This document shows, piece by piece, positions 55,186-64,000 of a DNA stretch of 64,000 nucleotides (the stretch's first letter is position 1; every line of letters begins with the position of its first letter). The DNA lies in assembly GCA_037013685.1 (NCBI GenBank), contig CM072887.1, positions 46,055,154-46,119,153 of the forward strand. Direction: 5' to 3'. Origin of the DNA: Acridotheres tristis (Eukaryota; Chordata; Aves; Passeriformes; Sturnidae). The notes under the pieces were generated by a model. It did no database searches, had not been told where the DNA came from, and saw only the letters and a program-made list of their open reading frames with translations. A program made the position numbers and the translations under genes.

Positions 55186-55283
55186 CTGCATCTTGGATGC
55201 TGTCCACAGAAATATGGTATGATGTAAAATAACCTGGGATTAGAACATTCAGGGTAGTTTTCAAGGATACATACATTAATGTC
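55186..55283 (-). CDS. UST: UST, internal exon (third from last)
   Basis: This is a coding exon of uronyl 2-O-sulfotransferase, the Golgi type II membrane enzyme that moves sulfate from PAPS to the 2-hydroxyl of iduronate or glucuronate in dermatan and chondroitin sulfate. Read on the minus strand from 55283, the frame gives DINVCILENYPECSN, then PRLFYIIPYFCGQHPRC, with a split Arg codon (AG|G) completed by the next exon. It has four cysteines in 33 residues, as I recall for the family. The acceptor is a pyrimidine tract ending in ccacag and the donor is TGCAG|gtaaat. The length is 98 nt, phase 0 at its start and 2 at its end, matching the next exon. Where I remember Glu in human (DINEC) this sequence has Val (GTA). 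An open frame covering 55001-55276 in another phase is a shadow. The assignment rests on remembered protein similarity plus the phase-consistent chain of three exons. Confidence 0.95.
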
Positions 55284-58200
55284 CTGTGGGGGAGGAAAGA
55301 GAAAAATACTGTATTTTTCTTTCTCTAATAATGTTTTCTTTATCTTATACTTTTAATAGTAATCTCAGGGCCAAAGAATTGTGCTGAGGCTATAACAAAT
55401 ATCTTTAAAGTAATCTATTGGTCCATTTATCTACTCCTAAATATCAGCAGGGAAAACAAAGTTATTTTATCCCAGAATGCAAGTAAAGCAGTTTTTTCCT
55501 CCTTGCTGCAAACCCCGCAATTATTATCCTGAGATTACTGTATGAGTCAAAGTGGGACACATTAATCAACTTTCATACTGAGTAACATTTAAAACATTCA
55601 AAAGATTATTTTCAGGCTCTTCTTTCTTCTAAATACACCCTGAAGGAAACCTGAAGTAGCTAGAATAAATAAAACTGAGACAACAATTATTACCTGTCCC
55701 CTTCTTTTTTGTTTTTTAATTCTGCTGCATTCAATGACCGGAATGAACAAATGTAAGCTGTAATTTGTACACCTCACTCAATATTAGAACATATATCACT
55801 TTTGGTTACAATTGTGCAAACTTCTCCGATTTTCAGAAGTGAACTCTGTAAAGCTTACTAAGAAAAGGAGTTACTAGAAAGTATTTATAATTTTCATGAA
55901 ATATCATTAATCTAATTAGAAGATATTTATCATTTTTCAAAAACTAGGCACAGCTACTGAACCCTGAGGAACTGCATTCCATTTATAGCTTTACTTCAGC
56001 ACAATAATAAACACATGGGATTGAATTCCATTATCCTTATCTAATTTAATAGTCTTACTCTGCAGGCAGACACGCCCACTCCAGAGACATATGGGGTAAA
56101 AAATGGGTAAGACAACAAAAGCAAGGATGGAAGGATCTCACCTTTGCAGAATCAAACTTCATTGTTATTTAGATATGCACTTTCAAAATGCTATATGTGC
56201 TATACACATCAATATCAAACCAACAACTAAACAAATCCATATTTTACCAAGTAAATAAAATGTGATAGAGAACATTCCACAAGACAGATGTGCTTGGCAG
56301 CATGGAACACATGGACAGCACCCCCTGCTCTCCCAGGAGAGGGCAGGGTACAGGCCTCCAGCATAGCATCTGCATCTCAGGCCTCATCAGTGACAGCTCT
56401 TCCCAGAGCCTCAGTCCTCTCATCTAACTTCATTAGAGCCTCATTTGGGTCTGTAAACCTTTTAAAGAAGATTTCTGATTCCTACTCTGTCTCACAGTTA
56501 TGTGAATCCAACTTTATAAGCACACCAGAAGACCCTGGGCTAGGAAGTAAATCATACGGTGAGGAACCATTAAAGTAAACAACATATAAATTGCCAGCTG
56601 GGATACAAACAATCCATTTCCCCTGCTTCCCACAGTATATTCACGGCTTGCCTTAAATACATACTAGAAGATTTATGGTCAAGAGCTGAATTTTGACATT
56701 AAAGGCTCTGAGCTGTAGCTAACCGTCCCCCATTCTCCATGTTATGATTACTAAGGAATCTTACTGTGGATGTATAGATTGCACAGGCAATGTCTCTCAT
56801 ATCATCCCAATAGGGTTTTTTAGCATGAATTACAAATTGCACTTCTTTACAGGCTTATTGTGCTTTTACTATAGACACCACCAGAAATGTTTTCACTGAT
56901 ACATATTTTTGGCTTTCATAAGGACCTAAAGACCTGCAATGAATTAATAAATTGCTTAGATTTAAAAAAAATCTGAAATATTGCCCTAACAATACTTTAA
57001 ATCACGCCCAATCTGGCTTGCACTTGATAGACAGATTAGATGGAAGGTGAATAGAACACCTAATAAGACTTCAAAATCTGTAGCAACACTTAGCGAAGAA
57101 CATTAACTCTTTTCTCACTCTCATACAAAGGCAAATGGACATCAGCTTCCAACAAAGAAACTTATAATTTCTTTGCAAAAATAATGAATATGATGAGTCA
57201 GAAAATACTCCCTGACATGACTATCAATACCCAACACAAAAGTCTAACTGGGACCTTCTTGCAACTGTGAAAATAGTATTTGATTCACACGGCCAGAGAA
57301 ATATCTGTACAATAAATGTAAATTCATGTGGTAAATACTGCAGCTTTAACAAGTAAACAGCTGATACTAACTCAAAAGGAGCTTTTTAGTGTCCTTTTTA
57401 GGGTAAACTGATGCAGCATTACTGAAACAACCAGGCTGGCTCTAATCTAATCTTTCCAACTCTTTATTGGTAATTCAAGCTTTAAGATAAAAGCCAGGTG
57501 AGCTTTCATACAAACCTACAATCTTTTGCCACACAAGAACATGCACTTTGCCTTCCTGACATCAGAAGCATTCCCCCTTGCCAGGCTTTGTTTACCACCA
57601 GTGGTGTGATCTGTATTCCAGCTGCTGCAGTATCATTGTGCATTTGTGGCGTCTGCTCACTCCATGAGATGTGAAATCAGTTTTCAACCAAAAAGTGGAT
57701 GAAAGGTCAGCCTAAGGTGTGCTAGTCATTACAAAACTTAAGCACACCCACAGGAAGATGCTTTTTGGTGCTAGTGGCACTCAAGAATTTCTGTTTTTTT
57801 CTTCCAAGCATGGAAAGCCAAGGTGAAATGACATTATTCTAGGCAGTGTTACTCTGCTATCCTAAGCAACATTAATTAAGCCACATCTCTGAGTAAGAAC
57901 ATGCTTTCTCAGCAGAACACAGATCTTTCAGGGCAGAAATGTTTCCATGTGAGACAAAAATTTGCAAGGTGACAGATGACAACCTTGCTCATTTAAATCA
58001 CAGGAGGAGCCCTGTAAAAAAATTATTTTAACACAGTCTGGTAAGATACAGAACGAAACACACGGAGCTACTTTGATCATAACCTTTCACAATACAGAAA
58101 GCAGCATTTTACTTTATTCCTCAGGTCCTGGCTACAATTCATATCACTCATATCCCACTGGGCTTGTGTCTTCAATGGGGCAGTGGGAGGCCTGGGAATC

Positions 58201-58517
58201 AGCCCTGCGGCTCCAAGTAACAACAGAAACTGTCTTTCTTTTAAATAGTACCATATTTTTCTACTCATGTAACAATTTTGTCTGAAAAGTTAAACTGGCA
58301 ATTTCTGCTTACTTCTTCTGTAAAATTGTCTTTGAAATAAAAATCAGAACATGCCTTAATCCTTTAATCTGTCAACAAGTCAGACTATTGATTTATCAGA
58401 AATATATCAAAGGTGCATTATTAATATGCTTTTTTGAGATTAGTAATAAATGATTTAATTTGCCATAGTGAGCTTATACATGCTATAAGAGGAAGTCAGC
58501 ACCCGATTGAAAATATT

Positions 58518-58835
58518 TCATAGAATCATTGAATCATCAGGTTTAGAAGAGACCTTCAAGATCATCTAGTTCAACTTAACCCAGGACCACCATCATCAGT
58601 CCTAAACCATATGCCCAAGTGCCACACCCAGATGCCTCTTGAATGCTTCCAGAGATGGTGACTCCATCATTTCCCGGGGCAACTTATTCCAATGCCCAAC
58701 ATCTCTTTCAGTGAAAGTGAGTTTTTTTCCTAATATCTAATCTGAACCTTCCTGACACAACCTAAGGACATTTCCGATCATCCTTTCATTTCTTCCTCAT
58801 TAAAACTCCTTTCAGGTAGTTGTAGAGAGTGAACG
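58518..58835 (-). mobile_element. CR1 LINE 3' end, short
   Basis: On the given strand it begins TCATAGAATCATTGAATCAT and continues with the typical avian CR1 3' region (AAGATCATCTAGTTCAAC, CAACCTAAGGACATTTCC, CAGGTAGTTGTAGAGAG), so the element itself runs on the minus strand. It is about 320 bases and non-coding. It is a different, shorter copy than the one at 36.8 kb and lies in a UST intron. Confidence 0.93.
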
Positions 58836-59080
58836 GCTACAAAATTCCTTTGGGAATTTTAATACCATCACAAAAAGAACAAGCTTTAAAAGGTGCTCTT
58901 TTGTAGAACAATAAGCAACTTACTGAAGATAGTGTCTTATAACAAATATTGTACCATATAGAAAAAGATGTGACACAAGATTTGAGAACTTTCTTTTTTC
59001 CTCCTAACAGAAAATCCTAGAAGTACTGACAGAAATAGTAACTTGCTTTTTATACAGTAGAAGGAACACCTGAATTTAAA

Positions 59081-59190
59081 AACAAAAAACAATTAAAAAA
59101 ACCCCAAAACCAAATAAACCCACCAAACAAACAAAACAAACAGAACCACCCCCCCCCCCCAAAAAAAAAAACAAAGGCAAAACCAAAAGC
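59081..59190. repeat. A/C-rich low-complexity tract with poly-C and poly-A
   Basis: An AAAC/AACC-rich stretch leads into 12 C (59149-59160) followed directly by 11 A (59161-59171). It is a simple-sequence tract inside a UST intron. Confidence 0.9.
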
Positions 59191-60779
59191 CTTCGGGTTT
59201 CAAGGCATTCCCTATTTTATGATTATTAGTGTCTCAACCAAAAATTACAGAAACACCACATTCTACCCTGGATGCATTGCAATTATTTAGTAGCCCTGAC
59301 AATTTAAAATAAGGAATTGTAACTCAAATACATACATGCCTTGCAAATAATTTCCATTCCATTTCCATCTGTTCATCCATGGAAAAACACAAAAATATCC
59401 TTTCTCTCACAATTAAAACAAAAAAATCCACATCCTCTATGCCCTGCCCCTGTGAGACACCACAATTTCTGTGAAACCAGGAGACCTCGCTCACAGCCCA
59501 GGAACAGTGCACGCTCCTTCAGTCCGAAGGGTGAAGATGTGGAGGTGTGTCAGCAGCAACCTAAATTTCAAATTTTCATAAAAGGAAATGAAATAAAATG
59601 ATGTGGAAAATCAGTGACTGAGCCCAGCCTACGGCGACCTCTCCTGCTTACAAAGCTGTTCTTCATACACCACTACAGTCAGCAGTGCAGTCCAGTCCTC
59701 CTTGTTGCCAGCCAAAGAAAATTCTCCCACTCTCCTGAGAGCCACTGAGAATCCTCTCGCAGCTTGTAAAGCGTTTTCTCACATAGCTGGTGTTTGCAAA
59801 GAGGTCAAATTGACCATTACATCCTGAGGACAACATTGCATCATATAAACTAAACACAACCACGCTAAAAAAACCCCAACGTAATTCGCCACCTTCTCTG
59901 GCCCCAGCTTGGGAGCTCTGGCTGGCCTTGGAGTGATTGGAAAGAAAACGTAGACATGATGTCTCAGAAAAGGGCTTATGACATGAAAGAAGGAAAAGCA
60001 CAACTTCCTACTCTGGCAGGCTGCAGAAAGACAATGAAAAGTCAAGGTATAGTTGGCATGAAGGTTTCCAAGTACAAATGTAACACAACTTAGTAAATCT
60101 TACTTAGGAGCACAAATTACTTACACATTTTAATGAAACATAAGATACAACGCAACACACTTTTAACCCTAGTTAAAGAGACTTTTACTTCACCAGGTGA
60201 TATTTAATGTTTCTATTAAATCTCAGTGGAGTATTTGCATAACTAGAGCCACACAGCAGCAAGATGACATTTCTTTCAAATTTGGTATTTGTGCATCTCT
60301 GCCAACAGCGCTGGCAGCAGATTGCTGTGGCGTGGGCAAGTGCTGGGCATTGCTTCCCAAATCATCATTGCCAACATACACCAAGCCAAATGTTTCCCAT
60401 CCTGTGCTGTTGTGGCACTGAGGCCCTTCAAGGTGAGGGCTGCCAGGTGGGGTGGACTGTGCCAAACTGTGTGGGATGATTGTCCTCTGGAGATGACAGC
60501 AAGTTGGACAAGTTTTCCGGGACACCAGTGGCAGGCTAAAGAGTGACCAGTGGGCATTTTGGGGAGAAGCTCCACAAGATGGCAGAGCAGATCCAGCTAA
60601 CCCTAGAATGCAGGGTTTCTGTCCCCAAATGCTCCCCTGCAACAGCTGTGATTACCTCTTCACTTCTGTGAGGCTCAGCCAGGTCAAAAAGCAACAGAAA
60701 CTCTCTTCTGTTCTCTTTCTCTACTGCCTTCTGGTCTTCTACCAGAAGAGTGAACAACATGGGGCTTGCTCACATTAAT

Positions 60780-61365
60780 GCCACCACAGCACTCCAGCTA
60801 CACATGGTGACACAGGCCACAGTGGATAACAACTTCAGTCACTACATTAATTTCTTTTACAGCCTCCCTTGGGCATCCACGGTCTATTGTCTGGGGTCCT
60901 CCATGGACTGCAGGTAGATCTCTGCTTCACTCTGGACCCCCATGAGCCGCAGGGTGACATCTGTCTCACCATGGTCTGCACCATGGGCTGCAGGGGAAAT
61001 CTCAGCTCTGCTGCTGTAACACCTCCTTCCCCTCCTTCTGCATCGACCTTGGGTGTCTGCAGAGCTACTCCTCTCATATACTGTCACTCCCCTCTTCTCC
61101 AGCTGCAATTGCTTCTGTGCAGTAACTTCTTTCCCTTCTTAAATAGATTATCCCAGAGGTGCTACCACCATCACTGAAGACCTCACCCTTGACCAGCAGT
61201 GGATCAATTATGGAGCTGGCTGGCATTGGCTCCACCGGACATGGGAGGAGCTTCCAGCAGCTTCTCACAGAAGCCACCCCTGTAGCCCCTCTGCCTCCCA
61301 GTCCCCCACCACTGCTACCTAAAGCTTGCCATGCAAACTCAATACATTTTTGTAGAGGATAATTC
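60780..61365 (-). mobile_element. LTR-like dispersed avian repeat
   Basis: On the minus strand, from about 61365, it runs GCATGGCAAGCTTTAGGTAG, then blocks such as GTGGCTTCTGTGAGAAGCT, TAGCACCTCTGGGATAA, a TATA-like CTATTTAAG at 61146-61138, and GGGGAAGGAGGTG, followed by imperfect repeats of the type GGAGGACCCC/CTGCAGCCCATGG. I remember this ordered set of blocks as a very common repeat of bird genomes, probably an LTR retrotransposon (endogenous retrovirus) terminal repeat. The class is my inference from the TATA-like box and lack of coding. No retroviral gene remains are visible. Both ends, especially the lower one, are approximate; sequence down to about 60220 may also belong. Confidence 0.6.
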
Positions 61366-62344
61366 TGGGGTTTCTTTGAATTGACTTTCCAATTTCTTCC
61401 AGCAAAATGCATGTTTTTACTTTCTCTCCCCCCCCCGCCCCCAAGTAAATAAGCTGCCAATTTTAATTCCCACTTGTTTTCCCTGGGCTGATTTGCCTGA
61501 CTTTTCAGTCAACAATGTATTAAGCTCTTTTTTCTGGCATCTTAACAAGTCAAGTGGCAGCTAACAAAACAGCATCTTCTACTAACCATCTACATTTTCA
61601 TTAAGTGCAGACATAAGTTACTCATTCATATACAAATTTTTACGGGCATTGACATAGCAAAAGTGATGAACTATGCTCCCAATGCTACTATTTAGATGTG
61701 ACAAACATGAAACACGTTTGTACATCACTATTTTGTAACTTAAAATTATGTACAACACCAAAAAAATACATAGGTGGATATATTTCTCTCTTTTCTGTTA
61801 TCAGAAATCACGTGAGTAATTTGTCAAAGATAACTTTTACCAGTAAGAATGGAATCGCTTCATAGTTCTAAGCAGACATCTTACCGTATCTTTCTTTTCC
61901 ATTACTTGTGTATTTTTCACCTCAAACCATCTTAGTACGGGAAATATATTTAAAAAAATAGAAAGAAATTGCCAAAAAAAGGATGAGTGGCTGCCAGCTG
62001 GAAGCAGTGTGTAAGCATTAAATAACCATCCTGTTACAGAGGGCACAGATCCAGGGAAGACCAAAAATGAAGATCATTATACCGTAATCAAGAATGAATC
62101 CCACTGGCAACTAACAGCAGGGAGACAGTGTATCTGCTAATTCTGTTTACCAACACTTCTTCATAAAAGAACCTGGAATATTTGTCTGCTTGGATGACGA
62201 GCTTTAAAAAAATCAATTAGGGGTGGCATATATTCAATTCTGCAAATGCCAAGGAAATACCCACCACCTCAAGGACTTTTCAGCCCTCCCTAATGGAGGG
62301 CATGTGGACTCTAGCAAATAGATGCCTATGAGAAAAACAGCAAG

Positions 62345-63465
62345 TCACAGAATGGTTTGGGCTGGAAGAGACTTTAAGATCACCTAGTTTCAAACCCTCT
62401 GGCAAGGCAGGGACACCTTCCATTAGGTCATGTGCATCAAAGCCCTAGCCAGCCTAGTCTCCCCAACACTTCCAGGGATGGGGCATCCACAGCTTCTGTG
62501 GCTACCTGTTCCAACAGCCATCACAGTAAAGATTTTATTCCTAATCTCCAAACCTGCCATCTTTTAGTTTAAAGCCATTGCCCCTTGTCCTGTCACTCCA
62601 TTCTGTTTTTAAAAAGTCTCTCTCCAGCTTTCTTGCAGGCCCTCTTCAGGTACTGGAAGGCTGCTCCAAGGTCTCCTCTTCCCTTCCCCAGGCTGAACAA
62701 CCTCAATGTTCTCAGCCTGTTTTCATAAGAGAGTTACTCCAGCCCTCCTTTGATCATCTTCATGGACTCGCTTCAACAGATCTACATCCTTCTTATGTTG
62801 AGGGCCCTAGAGCTGGACTCAGCACTCCAAGTGGAGCCATAAAAGAAAAAGTCATAAAAGGTAGAATCTCACTGCCCTTGACCTGCTGGCCACACTGCTT
62901 TTGTTGCAGTACAGGATACAATTGGCTTTCTGGGCTGTTGGTGCACATTTCTGTCTCATGTCTAGTCTCTGATCTACCAGTACCCTCAAATCCTGCTCCC
63001 CAGGGCTGCTCCCCCATCTGTTCAACCCCCAGCCTGTATGGATACAAAGGGGTTATCTTGACTCAGGTGCAGGACCTTGTACCTGGCCTGAACTTCATGA
63101 AGTTCACAAGGGTCCACTTCTCGAGCTTGTCCAGGTGCTTCTGGATAGCATCCCTTCCTTCCAGCTACACCACACAGCTCAGTGTCATCAGCAAACTTGC
63201 TGAGGGTATGCTCGATCTCCTCTGTCAGTGTCACCAAAGATATCAAACAGTGCCAGTCTCAATACTGACTCTAGGGAACACCACTTGCCACTAGTCTCCA
63301 CTTGGACATTGAGCCACTGACCGCAACTCTGAGAATGAACATCCAGGCAATTCCTTAACAACCAACTAATCCATCCCTCAAATCCACATCTCTCCAGTTT
63401 AGAGACAAGAATGTTGTGCAGGACAATGTCAAATGGTTTGCACAAGTCAACAGATACATCCAGCG
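62345..63465 (-). mobile_element. CR1 LINE copy, 1.1 kb, 5'-truncated
   Basis: It begins on the given strand with TCACAGAATGGTTTGGGCTG and AAGAGACTTTAAGATCACCT, a second CR1 subfamily 3' end. It continues through the 3' coding region of the element, with blocks such as CTGCTGGCCACACTG, GTCATCAGCAAACTTGCTGA and ATGTCAAATGGTTTGCACAA. The minus-strand reading frame survives only in pieces (63487-63188 reads KPFDIVLHNILVSKLERCGF and GFEGWISWLLRNCLDV, a reverse transcriptase segment), so it is dead. The long plus-strand open frame at 62578-63294 is antisense to it. Confidence 0.93.
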
Positions 63466-64000
63466 ATTTATGCTCACAAAAGATCATTCTAGAAAACAGA
63501 CAAAGTTAATTTCTGATAGGCAACAGCCTCAGCCTGGAGCCAACTGTGAGGCTGAAGTCAGTGGGCTGAAAGTGGACAGATGCCACTGGTGGGTGAAGGT
63601 GCTCCTGGTAGGGTGGTCTCACCACACCTAGCAATGCAGTGCAGCCTTGGCTGCTCCTGTCCCAGCAAGAAACAATGCTACAGAAGACTCAGGTCTATAT
63701 CTATACCAAGTTACCATTGGTCCAATCTGTTAAAAAAAAGTTCATATCCACTCTAATTCATAGCAATGCTTTACTGCTCCTACTGTCAGGAAACCTTTAC
63801 TAGTATCTGATACAAAACCACTCTAATGTAATTCAGAAAACGACTTTGTCTTGATCTTGATGAACTCGAGGAATAGCTGCAGGACATGTGCTTCACAGCA
63901 CATTTTTATTCACCTGAATATTTATATTTCTCTACAGCAATTCATTTTTAAGACCACCTTCTGGACTCTTTTCAATTTTTCAGAAGTCCTAAACCAGAAC

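Larger units (their letters stand above)
55284..64000 (-). other. UST: UST intron upstream of the 98-nt exon (incomplete)
   Basis: This is intronic sequence from the acceptor at 55284 to the end of the window. I looked on the minus strand for the preceding UST exon, which should encode a segment like FGDWRGEQNHM followed by an acidic-basic run ending before DIN, and did not find it, so the intron is at least 8.7 kb. It holds two CR1 copies, an LTR-like repeat and an A/C-rich tract with poly-C and poly-A. About 55290-58510 and 61370-62340 contain nothing I recognise. Confidence 0.85.

Noticed and set aside
55001..55276. 91-codon minus-strand frame over a UST exon
   Set aside because: It is in a different phase from the true UST exon and runs through the splice donor into intron.
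61837..62064. Minus-strand frame ending KKDT before a gtaag donor-like site, tested as the preceding UST exon
   Set aside because: Its residues do not match the expected FGDWRGEQNH..RYL segment of UST and the phase was not supported.
62578..63294. 238-codon open frame on the plus strand, the longest in the window
   Set aside because: It is antisense to a CR1 retroelement and its residues match no protein; it reflects CR1 composition.
1..64000. tRNA, rRNA, CRISPR or operon-like structures
   Set aside because: None seen; the sequence is eukaryotic intronic and intergenic DNA.

Overview
The window looks like vertebrate nuclear DNA, most likely from a bird. It is AT-rich, with tiny exons separated by kilobases of non-coding sequence. 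It carries three 5'-truncated copies of CR1, the dominant avian LINE, and one LTR-like dispersed repeat of a kind I remember from bird genomes. There are no bacterial-style operons, and most long open frames are chance frames or run antisense to repeats. A passerine or other neoavian source is possible, but I cannot fix the species.

Only one protein-coding gene can be supported: the 3' part of UST (uronyl 2-O-sulfotransferase) on the minus strand. Three consecutive exons are present: 55283-55186, 53375-53218 and 25573-25290. They join in frame (98 + 158 + 284 nt, phases 0/2, 2/1, 1/stop) through GT..AG introns and encode the C-terminal 179 residues, ending in the acidic tail and a ..LEDIYKR C-terminus. 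The earlier exons (transmembrane anchor, PAPS-binding region) are not here and should lie beyond 64000. The last intron is about 27.6 kb and the one before it 1.8 kb.

Layout: 1-14030 is intergenic with no supportable gene. At 14037-14521 there is a strong CpG island, probably a promoter; in human the gene downstream of UST in the same orientation is TAB2, so a TAB2 5' end is a reasonable but unproved guess. A weaker CpG-rich patch sits at about 16640-17250. From about 17250 to 21480 nothing is recognised. About 21481-25289 probably holds the UST 3'UTR, including a perfect 12-bp inverted repeat 317 nt past the stop. 25574-53217 is the last intron, with a CR1 copy (36813-37482), a GC-rich patch (29740-29985) and a pair of diverged direct repeats (29157-29412 and 33402-33660). 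53376-55185 is the preceding intron. 55284-64000 is the next intron, with two more CR1 copies (58518-58835, 62345-63465) and the LTR-like repeat (about 60780-61365). All recognised retroelements lie in the same orientation as UST.

I found no convincing novel biological system. The observations most worth a second look are the CpG island, the hairpin in the presumed UST 3'UTR, and the duplicated intronic segment with its flanking 24-bp direct repeat and adjacent palindrome.
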